From Roseovarius pelagicus (GTDB taxonomy: Bacteria > Pseudomonadota > Alphaproteobacteria > Rhodobacterales > Rhodobacteraceae): 64,000 nucleotides of DNA. The stretch spans positions 2,976,001 through 3,040,000 of the forward strand of contig NZ_CP106738.1 in assembly GCF_025639885.1 (NCBI RefSeq), given 5' to 3'. The number at the start of each line of letters is the position of its first letter. Position 1 is the stretch's first letter. This document shows positions 56,051-64,000 of the stretch, in pieces. A model generated the notes under the pieces. That model had not been told where the DNA came from. It saw nothing but the letters and a program-made list of their open reading frames with translations, and did no database searches. A program made the position numbers and the translations under genes.

Positions 56051-57733
56051 ATGGGACTGTACACCATCAAGCTGCCCGATGTCGGCGAAGGCATCGCAGA
56101 GGCGGAATTGGGCGTCTGGCGTGTCGCAATCGGCGATATCGTCAAGGAGGACGATATCCTGACTGATGTGATGACCGACAAGGCTGCGGTCGAAATCCCG
56201 TCCTCCGTGTCGGGCAAGGTCGTCTGGCTGGGAGGGGACGCGGGGGATGTCCTGTCCATCGGTGCCGACCTGATCCGACTGGAAGTCGAGGGCGCGGGCA
56301 ACACCGCCGAAACGGCGGCAGACGTCGACGCGTCCGCCGCGAAGCCAGCCGAAAATGCCCCTGAACAGGACCCTGCGCCAGTGCCGGAGCCAGCACAGTC
56401 TGACGCCGCGCCGTTGCTTGATCTCTTGATCGGGGATGGCAAGGGATTGCATGAAATCAAGGTGCCGGATGTGGGCGAGGGGATCGCTGAGGCCGAACTG
56501 ACAGGGTGGAGCGTGGCCATTGGCGCGCAGGTTCAGGAAGACGACATCATCGCCGAGGTGATGACGGAGAAGGCAGCAGTCGAGATTCCATCGAATGTTT
56601 CTGGCAAGGTGCTCTATCTGGGCGGGAGCGTGGGCGATACGCTGGCCATCGGCGGGACGCTGCTGCTGTTGGAGGTAGACGGTGCGGGCAACACGACGGT
56701 TGATGCTGTTGCCAAGAAACTGGCATCCGCTGCCCCCGCATCTGCGGCTCCAACCCAATCCACAGCGCCCGTAACCAAGGCCAAGCCTGCGGCACCAGCG
56801 CCGAAAGCCAAGCCCAAGGCACCCGCGGCTGCGCCGACACAACGCCGGGCAGAGGGCGAGAAACCCCTGACGACCCCATCTGTGCGCATGCGTGCGCGTG
56901 ATCTGGGGGTCGATCTGCGCCGGGTGACGGGCAGCGGACCTGCGGGACGGATCACTCACGAGGATCTGACCCATTTCCACCAGACCGGCGGGCAGGTCGC
57001 GGCGACTGGCGTTGCGAAACGCCCGCAGCGCACTGGCGAGACCGAGGAAAAGGTGATCGGTCTGCGTCGCAAGATCGCCGAGCGCATGGCGCTGTCGAAA
57101 TCGCGTATCCCGCATATCACCATCGTCGAGGAAGTGGATGTCACCGATCTGGAGGATCTGCGCGGCCAGTTGAATAAGGCGCGGGCAGACAGCCGGGGTA
57201 AGCTGACCGTGCTCCCCTTTGTCATCCGTGCCATTGTTGATGCGGTGGCTGAGCAACCAAACCTGAATGCGCATTTCGAGGATGATCACAGCATCTTTCG
57301 CAAATATGAGGGTGTGCATGTGGGGATCGCGACCCAGACGCCCGGTGGCCTGATCGTCCCGGTCGTGCGCCATGCCGAGGCCATGAACCTGTGGGACAGC
57401 GCCACAGAGCTGGGTCGTCTGGCAACTGCCGCCCGCGATGGCAAGGCCAAGGCGGACGAGTTGAGCGGCTCGACCATAACCATCACGTCGCTGGGCCCAC
57501 TTGGCGCGCTGGCGACAACGCCGATCATCAATTACCCGGAGGTGGCGATTGTCGGCATCAACAAGATGGAAGTGCGCCCGCATTGGGACGGCGCGGGCTT
57601 TGTGCCGCGCAAGAAGATGAACATCTCTTGCAGCTTTGATCATCGTGTCATCGACGGCTGGGATGCGGCGGTCTTTGTCCAGAAACTCAAGTCGCTGCTC
57701 GAAGCGCCCGCCCTGCTGCTGCTGGAGGATTGA
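56051..57733 (+). CDS. bkdB: Branched-chain 2-oxoacid dehydrogenase E2, dihydrolipoamide acyltransferase with two lipoyl domains
   Basis: Encodes 560 residues. Two lipoyl domains are visible, with lipoylated Lys44 (DVMTDKAAVEIPS) and Lys174 (EVMTEKAAVEIPS); many BkdB proteins have one. Ala-Pro-Lys linkers separate them from the E3-binding domain (SVRMRARDLGVDL, about residues 275-305). The acyltransferase domain ends in the catalytic SFDHRVIDGWDAAVF. The start abuts the E1 beta stop. It forms the complex core. Confidence 0.93.
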   Translation: MGLYTIKLPDVGEGIAEAELGVWRVAIGDIVKEDDILTDVMTDKAAVEIPSSVSGKVVWLGGDAGDVLSIGADLIRLEVEGAGNTAETAADVDASAAKPAENAPEQDPAPVPEPAQSDAAPLLDLLIGDGKGLHEIKVPDVGEGIAEAELTGWSVAIGAQVQEDDIIAEVMTEKAAVEIPSNVSGKVLYLGGSVGDTLAIGGTLLLLEVDGAGNTTVDAVAKKLASAAPASAAPTQSTAPVTKAKPAAPAPKAKPKAPAAAPTQRRAEGEKPLTTPSVRMRARDLGVDLRRVTGSGPAGRITHEDLTHFHQTGGQVAATGVAKRPQRTGETEEKVIGLRRKIAERMALSKSRIPHITIVEEVDVTDLEDLRGQLNKARADSRGKLTVLPFVIRAIVDAVAEQPNLNAHFEDDHSIFRKYEGVHVGIATQTPGGLIVPVVRHAEAMNLWDSATELGRLATAARDGKAKADELSGSTITITSLGPLGALATTPIINYPEVAIVGINKMEVRPHWDGAGFVPRKKMNISCSFDHRVIDGWDAAVFVQKLKSLLEAPALLLLED

Positions 57734-57735
57734 TC

Positions 57736-59181
57736 ATGGAAGAACTGAATTGCAAATTGCTGGTGATCGGCTCCGGCCCCGGCGGCTATGTCTGCGCCAT
57801 TCGTGCAGGCCAACTAGGTGTCGACACCATCATCGTCGAGGGCAAGGCGCATGGCGGCACTTGTCTGAACGTTGGCTGCATCCCATCCAAGGCGCTGATT
57901 CACGCGGCTGAGGAGTTTTCTCACGCCACCCAATTCAACGGCGATAACGTGCTGGGAATTTCGGTGCAAAAGCCCGAAATCGACCTCGCTAAAACAATCG
58001 CGTGGAAGGATGGCATCGTCGCGCGGCTGAATGGTGGCGTTGGTGCCTTGCTGAAGCGTGCCAAGGTGCGCGCAATCGTTGGCCACGCGCGGTTCCGCGA
58101 TGGAAAATCGGTGATCGTCAAGACAGATCTGGGCGAGCAACTGATCCATGCGGAGAAAGTCGTGATCGCAACCGGGTCCGTGCCGTTCGAGATCCCCGCG
58201 CTGCCGTTTGGCGGAGACGTCATTTCTTCGACGGGGGCGCTGGCGCTGACATCGGTGCCCAAACGGCTGATCGTGGTCGGCGGCGGCTATATCGGGCTGG
58301 AGATCGGCACCGCAATGGCCAAGCTGGGCGCAGAGGTGACGGTGGTCGAGTTTGCTGCGCGCATCCTGCCGCAATATGACAGCGAATTGACCAAACCCGT
58401 GGCTGATCGGCTTGCCGCGCTGGGCGTTACCGTGATGCTGAACGCCAAGGCCGAAGGTCTGAACGGTAAGAAAGACAAACTGCGGGTTACGCTGGACGGT
58501 GGCGAAACCTCTGAACTGCCCTTTGATAAGGTTATGGTCGCTGTCGGGCGCAAGGCGCGCACAGAGGATTGCGGCCTAGAGGAACTGGCGCTGAAGATGA
58601 ACGGCCCGTTCATCAGTATCGACGACCGGTGCCAGACCTCAATGCGCGACGTTTATGCCATCGGTGACGTGACCGGAGAGCCGATGCTGGCGCATCGTGC
58701 AATTGCGCAGGGCGAGATGACCGCAGAAATCGTGGCGGGCGGACCGCACGCATGGGACAAGCAGTGTATCCCGGCCGTGTGTTTCACCGATCCCGAGATT
58801 GTCACCGTAGGTCTGTCGCCGGATCAGGCACGCGCGCTGGGGCATGACATCGTGTCACCGGGCTTCACGCCCGAGGAGGACACGGTACTGAATCGCGAGA
58901 TCATGATCGGCAAGTTTCCCTTTGCCGCCAATGGGCGTGCCATGACGATGGAGAATGAAAGCGGTTTCATCCGCGTCGTCGCCCGCGCCAGTGATCATGT
59001 GATCCTCGGTATTCAGGCGACGGGGGGCGGTATTTCAGAACTGGCGGCGGTGTTCGCGCTGGCCATCGAAATGGGTGCGCGACTGGAAGACATTGCAGGT
59101 ACGATTCATGCCCATCCGACGCAAAGCGAAGGCTTTCAGGAAGCCGCGCTAAAGGCGCTGGGGCATGCCATTCACATCTGA
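57736..59181 (+). CDS. lpdV: Dihydrolipoyl dehydrogenase (E3) of the branched-chain complex
   Basis: About 481 residues. FAD loop GSGPGGYVCAIRAGQ, redox disulfide GGTCLNVGCIPSKALIH, NAD loop VVGGGYIGLEIG and the C-terminal catalytic pair in HAHPTQSEG are all present. GGAGG lies 7 bases before the ATG at 57736, two bases beyond the E2 stop. It reoxidises the lipoyl groups of the E2 core. Confidence 0.93.
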   Translation: MEELNCKLLVIGSGPGGYVCAIRAGQLGVDTIIVEGKAHGGTCLNVGCIPSKALIHAAEEFSHATQFNGDNVLGISVQKPEIDLAKTIAWKDGIVARLNGGVGALLKRAKVRAIVGHARFRDGKSVIVKTDLGEQLIHAEKVVIATGSVPFEIPALPFGGDVISSTGALALTSVPKRLIVVGGGYIGLEIGTAMAKLGAEVTVVEFAARILPQYDSELTKPVADRLAALGVTVMLNAKAEGLNGKKDKLRVTLDGGETSELPFDKVMVAVGRKARTEDCGLEELALKMNGPFISIDDRCQTSMRDVYAIGDVTGEPMLAHRAIAQGEMTAEIVAGGPHAWDKQCIPAVCFTDPEIVTVGLSPDQARALGHDIVSPGFTPEEDTVLNREIMIGKFPFAANGRAMTMENESGFIRVVARASDHVILGIQATGGGISELAAVFALAIEMGARLEDIAGTIHAHPTQSEGFQEAALKALGHAIHI

Positions 59182-59215
59182 CACCACCATCTGAACGGAC
59201 CGAAAGGCGGACGTC

Positions 59216-60361
59216 ATGGATTTTGCACCAACAGAAGAACAGAATGCCATTTTCGAGATGGCGTATGAATTCGGGCAGCAGCATATTGCGCCCTTTGCTC
59301 TGGAGTGGGAAGAGCAGGGTACCATCCCCAAGGACCTGTGGCCTCGCGTCGCGGAATTGGGGCTGGGTGGTGTTTATGTCTCAGAAGAACACGGTGGTTC
59401 CGGTCTAACCCGGCTGGATGCGACATTGGTGTTCGAGGCGCTCAGCATGGCCTGCCCGGCGGTTGCGTCGATGCTGTCGATTCACAACATGTGCGGTGGC
59501 ATGATCGACAAGTTCGGGTCGGAAGAGACTAAGGCAGAATGGCTGCCGAAGCTGTGCAGCATGGATAAGGTGTTCTCTTATTGTCTGACAGAACCGGGAT
59601 CGGGGTCAGACGCCGCCGCGCTGCGCACGCGGGCTGAGCGTACGAATGACGGCTACAAGCTGAACGGCACAAAGGCGTTTATATCCGGCGGCAGTTACTC
59701 GGACGTATACCTGACGATGGTTCGCACGGGGGATGCCGGACCGCGCGGCATTTCGGCAGTGTTGATCGAGGCAGGCACCAAGGGCCTCAGCTTTGGCGCG
59801 TTGGAGCGCAAGATGGGCTGGAAAGCACAGCCGACCGCGCAGGTACAGTTCGACGATTGTGTGATCCCAGCTGCCAATCTGGTGGGCGAAGAGGGCCGGG
59901 GGTTCACCTATGCGATGGCCGGGTTGGACGGTGGACGGCTGAACATCGCGGCCAGCGCTTTGGGCGGGGCGCAGGCGGCGCTAAAGGCGGCGCTGGACTA
60001 CACGGGTGAGCGCAAGGCATTCGGCAAGACGATCGATCAGTTTCAGGCGCTGCAATTCCGGCTGGCGGCGATGGAGATCAAGCTGCAATCGGCCCGCGTA
60101 TTCCTGCGGCAGGCCGCATGGAAGCTGGACCACAAGACCCCCGATGCCACGAAATACTGCGCAATGGCCAAGACATTTGTGACTGACGCGGCCTTTCAGG
60201 TCGCCAATGATGCGCTACAACTGCATGGTGGCTATGGCTATCTGGCCGATTACGGCATGGAAAAACTGGTACGTGATCTACGGGTGCATCAGATCCTTGA
60301 GGGCACCAATGAGATCATGCACCTGATTGTTTCGCGGCAATTGCTGGCCGAGCGCGGCTGA
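59216..60361 (+). CDS. Acyl-CoA dehydrogenase, isobutyryl-CoA dehydrogenase-like
   Basis: Encodes 381 residues. YCLTEPGSGSDAAAL and QLHGGYGYLADYGMEKLVRD are the acyl-CoA dehydrogenase signatures; the catalytic Glu lies in QILEGTNEIMHLIV. Its place 34 bases after the bkd operon suggests it oxidises isobutyryl-CoA or 2-methylbutyryl-CoA from valine or isoleucine. Electrons would go to an ETF encoded elsewhere. Confidence 0.9.
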   Translation: MDFAPTEEQNAIFEMAYEFGQQHIAPFALEWEEQGTIPKDLWPRVAELGLGGVYVSEEHGGSGLTRLDATLVFEALSMACPAVASMLSIHNMCGGMIDKFGSEETKAEWLPKLCSMDKVFSYCLTEPGSGSDAAALRTRAERTNDGYKLNGTKAFISGGSYSDVYLTMVRTGDAGPRGISAVLIEAGTKGLSFGALERKMGWKAQPTAQVQFDDCVIPAANLVGEEGRGFTYAMAGLDGGRLNIAASALGGAQAALKAALDYTGERKAFGKTIDQFQALQFRLAAMEIKLQSARVFLRQAAWKLDHKTPDATKYCAMAKTFVTDAAFQVANDALQLHGGYGYLADYGMEKLVRDLRVHQILEGTNEIMHLIVSRQLLAERG

Positions 60362-60393
60362 GCGGGAACATATCGAGGAAAAGGAGAAGACCG

Positions 60394-62123
60394 ATGGATC
60401 AGGATATCCTGAAAAAACTGTCCGAAACGATGCTCGAGGCGACCCGGTCGCACCCGGTTTTCAAGGGGATGGAACAGGGCGAACTGGCCGATTTCGCCAA
60501 GGCCTGGTCCGATGCTGCGCAGATGATGATGGTGCCAAATGTCGATGCGTGGGGTGCGTGGGTCGACGCATGGTCCAGCTATCAGTCCGACATGACCAAC
60601 CTCTGGCTGTCCGGTTTGCGTGGCGATGCGGTTGCGGAGCCTAGTAAGGACCGCCGCTTTGGCGATGAGGCGTGGAACGTGGGGGCGTTTCCCCTGTTGC
60701 GCCAGTCCTATGAGCTGGCCGCCAAAGCGATGGTGGATATCGCTGACAAGGCTGGCCTGCCCGATCACGAGCAGCGCAAGCTGAGCTTTTACGCGCGTGT
60801 TACCGCTGACGGGCTGTCGCCCTCCAATTTTGCGTTGACCAACCCGGAGGTGATGAAGCTGGCCAAGGACACCAATGGTCAAAGTCTGGTCGACGGGGTT
60901 CGCAACATGCTGGCCGACCTTGAAAAAGGTTATATCACCACCACCGACGAAACCACTTTTGCGCTGGGCGAGAATCTGGCCACGACCCCGGGTGCCGTCG
61001 TCTATCGCAACGAATTGATCGAGTTGATCCAGTACACACCGACCACGACCAAGGTGCGGACGACCCCGATTCTGATCGTGCCGCCCTGCGTGAACAAATT
61101 TTACATCTTCGACATCAACGAAAGAAAGTCGATGGTGCGATATCTGCTGGAGCAGGGGAATTCGGTTTTTGTCATCTCGTGGCGCAATGCCGGGGACGAA
61201 ACGCGGGACTATGACTGGAACGATTACATCACCAAAGGCGTGATGACCGCGATGGATGCGACCGCCGACATCGCCGGGACCAAACAGATCGACCTTCTGT
61301 CATGGTGCAATGGCGGCACTTTGTTGCTGGCGGCATTGGCCGTGATGCCAAAGGCGCAGAAATCGCTGGTCGGATCGGCCACGTTCCTTTCGTCGCTGCT
61401 GGACTTCAGCGACCCCGGCGAAGTCGAGGTGTTCATTGATCCGGCGCAGAACCAAGCCTACAAGCAGCGGCTTGCCACGGCGGGTGTGGCCCCGGGGCGC
61501 GATATTGCACGGGCGATGGCGATGTTGCATGTGAACGAAAGCATCTGGGGTTTCGTGGTCGGCAATTACCTGAAGGGCCAGACTCCACCGCCCTCTGATA
61601 TCCTGTACTGGAATGCTGACACTTCGAACATGCCGGCCCCGTGGTATTCATTTTTTGTCGACGAGATGTATCAGGCCAACAAACTGAAAGAACCGGGCGC
61701 ACTGACCCTGTTGGATCAACCTGTCGATTGCGCCAATATCGACGTGCCCTGCTGCTTTGTCGCCGCGACGGGCGATCATATCGTCCCGTGGAAAACCTCG
61801 TATTCATCGACCGGGCTATTGCCGAACGTGACCGAATTTATCCTGACCACGGGCGGGCACGTTTCCGGAACGGTCATCAACCATCCGGACCGAAACCGCC
61901 GCAGTTTCCTGTCGGGGGGGATCGTTCGGGCGATGCGGATACATGGCAGGCATCAGCAGAGCGCACTGAGGGAAGCTGGTGGCCGCATTGGCTAGCATGG
62001 CTGGAGCAGACGAGCGGCGCGGATCAGCGCAACGCACCGCGTGCGCTGGGTAACAAGAGCCATCCGGAACTGGCCCCGGCGCCCGGAACTTATGTGCTAG
62101 AAGACGTGCCTCAGGACGGATAA
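60394..62123 (+). CDS. phaC: Class I polyhydroxyalkanoate synthase, frameshifted near the C terminus
   Basis: The N-terminal PhaC domain (about residues 60-220) leads to the alpha/beta-hydrolase core with the nucleophile Cys305 in LSWCNGGT, the Asp region FSDPGEVEVF and the His in TGGHVSGT. In the reading frame from 60394 the product ends at 61995 with an unrelated tail after FLSGG. One extra base in the G7 run at 61914-61920 restores DRSGDADTWQ, EGSWWPHWLAWL, LGNKSHPELAPAPGTYV and a stop at 62123, a canonical PhaC end of about 576 residues. This is a true frameshift or a homopolymer sequencing error. It polymerises hydroxyacyl-CoA into storage granules. Confidence 0.88.
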
Positions 62124-62170
62124 GCTAGCCCATAGACGCGACGCAGACCCGACGTTCGGAGGCCTATTAC

Positions 62171-62995
62171 GTGCAAGATACCCATGAGGCGCCGAAAAAC
62201 GGTCAATACCAATTGTTGCCTATCGGGGATGTGACCTTGCGGGTCTATCGCGCGGGGCTGGACTGTACGGGGGTGCCGCTGGTCATCTGCAACGGTCTGG
62301 GGCAGTCGGTTGAAATCCTGTACCCGTTGATGCATGAGTTCCCCGGTCGCCCGATCATTGCCTATGACGCAGCGGGCGTCGGTGAATCCACGGTTCCCGA
62401 TGATGTGACGACAATCCCGCAACATGCCGTCATGCTGCGCAGGCTACTGGATAAGCTGGACGTTGCCGAATTCGATATACTGGGCATTTCATGGGGCGGT
62501 GCTGTGGCCCAGCAGATCAGCCATGATTTACCGGATCGTGTGCGCAAGCTGGTGCTGGCGATCACCTCGGCGGGAGGGCTGGGCAGTTGGTGGGGTTCAC
62601 CTATCGCGCTGAGCGAAATCATGTTCCCGATGCGTTATCTGAACAAGGCCTATGGTAATGTTGTCGGCCCCTTTATGTATGGCGGCGAGGCGATCATGCA
62701 CCCCAAGTTGTTTCGGGAATACTCCAAACATGCCATTCGTCCGACATATCAGGGGTACAGTGCGCAGGTACAGGCGATGTGTTCATGGACAAGCATCCCG
62801 TGGCTTGGCAGTCTGACCACACCGACGCAGATCATCGGCGGCGCGCTGGATACACTTATTCCGATTGCCAACCAGATGCTGTTGGCGACGTTGCTGCCGC
62901 GGGCCGACTTCAAGGTCTATAATGCCGGGCACCTGCTGATGTATTCTCGCCGCGCACAAGTCGGCGGCATGATCACAGAATTTCTGGACGGCTAG
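62171..62995 (+). CDS. Alpha/beta hydrolase, PHA-depolymerase (PhaZ)-like
   Basis: Encodes 274 residues. The nucleophile elbow is GISWGG, with acid and His residues in IIGGALDTLIP and VYNAGHLLMYS. Similarity is to intracellular medium-chain PHA depolymerases, and the gene follows phaC closely on the same strand, which supports that role. It starts with GTG, with GGAGG eleven bases upstream. Other esterase functions remain possible. Confidence 0.78.
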   Translation: MQDTHEAPKNGQYQLLPIGDVTLRVYRAGLDCTGVPLVICNGLGQSVEILYPLMHEFPGRPIIAYDAAGVGESTVPDDVTTIPQHAVMLRRLLDKLDVAEFDILGISWGGAVAQQISHDLPDRVRKLVLAITSAGGLGSWWGSPIALSEIMFPMRYLNKAYGNVVGPFMYGGEAIMHPKLFREYSKHAIRPTYQGYSAQVQAMCSWTSIPWLGSLTTPTQIIGGALDTLIPIANQMLLATLLPRADFKVYNAGHLLMYSRRAQVGGMITEFLDG

Positions 62996-63037
62996 CGCTG
63001 TGCTGAAACTGTTCTGCCAGTTGCGGTGCGCCAGCGG

Positions 63038-64000
63038 TCATTTGCACGCTTCTGCGGCATCCAGCGCCAGTTTGACCAGACGGGGATAGGCTGCCACCCG
63101 CGCCTCTGCATGAAGTGAGGCTGCCGACCCGCGAGCGACCCGGCCCTTGATCCCATGAAAAATTGCCGCAAGCCGAAAGAAGTTGAAGGCGATATAGAAA
63201 TCGTAGTTCGGGATATCGCCACGACCGGTATTCTTGCAATATTCTGCGATATATTCTGCTTCGGTTGGCAGGCCTAACTCGGCTGGGTTCGCCCCACCCA
63301 GCCCTGCCACGATGTCGGGCGGCATCCTGTACATCATCGAATGATAGGCAAAATCCGCGAGCGGATGGCCCAGCGTCGACAACTCCCAGTCGAGCACAGC
63401 CAGAATTCGTGGCTCATGTGGGTGGAAAATCAGATTGTCACAGCGAAAATCACCATGCACGATCGACACTTCGTCGCCCTGTGGTATCGCGTCTGGCAAC
63501 CATTCGATCAACGCGTCCATGTCGGCATCTCGGCCTGCGTCCTTGTCCATATCATAGCTTTTGGTCCAGCGCCCGATCTGACGCTCGAAGTAGTTACCAT
63601 GGTGGCCAAAGCCCCCAAGGCCGACGGCGCAGGGATCCAGACAGTGCAAGTTTGCTATCGTCGTGTTCATCGCCGAGAAATACGTCCTGCGGTCCGTCAC
63701 CGGAACGGCGTTGAATGTTGCATCCCAGAAGATACGACCTTCGACCATACTCATGACGTAAAACCAGCTGCCCAGTACGGCATCATCAGTGCAGAGGCCA
63801 TGCAGCTTGGCCACTGGAAAACCTGCCGGACCCAGCGCAGAAAGTATTCTGGCTTCGCGATCGACGGCATGCGCACCTTTTGCCAAGTGGCCGAGCGGCT
63901 TGCGGCGCAGAACATAGGAGGCGCTTGGCGTAACGATCTTGTAGGTCGGGTTCGACTGACCGCCTTTGAACTGCAAGAGGTCAATCGGTCCCTCGAACCC
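63038..64000 (-). CDS. Phosphotransferase (APH-like) family protein, partial at the right edge
   Basis: At least 320 residues; the frame is open to the window end (GFEGPIDLLQFKGGQSNPTY), so the start lies beyond it. HGDFRCDNLIFHP and VLDWELSTLGHPLADFAYHS are the kinase-like catalytic and metal motifs. Close relatives are the N-terminal domain of ACAD10-type proteins, which phosphorylate 4-hydroxy acids bound to or destined for CoA, rather than antibiotic kinases. It converges with the PhaZ-like gene 42 bases away. Confidence 0.88.
   Translation of the reverse strand, partial: GFEGPIDLLQFKGGQSNPTYKIVTPSASYVLRRKPLGHLAKGAHAVDREARILSALGPAGFPVAKLHGLCTDDAVLGSWFYVMSMVEGRIFWDATFNAVPVTDRRTYFSAMNTTIANLHCLDPCAVGLGGFGHHGNYFERQIGRWTKSYDMDKDAGRDADMDALIEWLPDAIPQGDEVSIVHGDFRCDNLIFHPHEPRILAVLDWELSTLGHPLADFAYHSMMYRMPPDIVAGLGGANPAELGLPTEAEYIAEYCKNTGRGDIPNYDFYIAFNFFRLAAIFHGIKGRVARGSAASLHAEARVAAYPRLVKLALDAAEACK

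Noticed and set aside
55082..57643. An 853-codon open frame on the minus strand opposite the bkd genes
   Set aside because: It is a shadow of the strongly supported plus-strand E1 beta and E2 genes in high-GC DNA; its translation is rich in His, Arg and Cys with no domain, and it has no ribosome site.

Overview
The window looks like a chromosomal segment of a marine alphaproteobacterium of the Rhodobacterales (Roseobacter group). This is inferred from the high-GC coding style, the density of osmolyte and methylated-amine genes (glycine-betaine-type ABC transporter, betA/betI, non-pyrrolysine MttB, dimethylglycine-dehydrogenase-like fusions), TRAP transporters, GlxA-type regulators and a PHA synthase. 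No rRNA, tRNA, CRISPR array, prophage or insertion sequence was recognised.

Layout. 1-1104: the start of an ECF sigma factor running off the left edge, then a small secreted protein with 23-residue repeats. 1590-5880: an RND efflux adaptor and pump. 6198-11366: a LuxR-type regulator convergent with a betaine-type ABC transporter operon (binding protein, ATPase, double-length permease). 11667-15034: a sulfotransferase facing CysQ and a bifunctional ATP sulfurylase/APS kinase, together a complete make-PAPS, use-PAPS, clear-PAP set. 15302-29670: a short-chain dehydrogenase, then a methylated-amine and choline island: MttB with a class III aminotransferase, LysR and GlxA regulators, two FAD/GcvT oxidative demethylases, a hydroxyisobutyrate-dehydrogenase-family enzyme, choline dehydrogenase and BetI, with twin 16-bp palindromes in the divergent promoter region. 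29858-38284: a branched-chain-amino-acid-type ABC transporter with an amidase, an N-acyl-D-amino-acid deacylase and a LysR regulator. 38370-43331: a GlxA regulator divergent from a TRAP transporter and a proline-racemase-family protein whose second catalytic cysteine is glycine.

43531-45922 stands out. It is an A+T-richer two-gene cassette on the minus strand, a cobalamin-type radical SAM RiPP-maturase-like enzyme preceded by a 117-residue candidate precursor with a twin-arginine-like leader. It is the best candidate for an undescribed system. Next to it, 46074-50419 is a graveyard: a SnoaL-like remnant, a Rieske oxygenase fragment fused at a deletion junction to a broken RpiR regulator, a dimethylglycine-dehydrogenase-like gene with its middle deleted, and an enolase-superfamily gene with its barrel deleted. 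Intact isochorismatase-type and MDR dehydrogenase genes lie among them, and an intact class III aminotransferase follows. The lost genes fit a decayed betaine (perhaps proline-betaine or hydroxyproline-betaine) catabolic cluster.

51744-64000 is a branched-chain amino acid catabolic block: a leucine-dehydrogenase-type gene divergent from an Lrp regulator with a 19-bp palindrome between them, the four-gene branched-chain 2-oxoacid dehydrogenase complex, and an acyl-CoA dehydrogenase. A class I PHA synthase with a frameshift at a G7 tract, a PHA-depolymerase-like hydrolase and a partial phosphotransferase-family gene follow.
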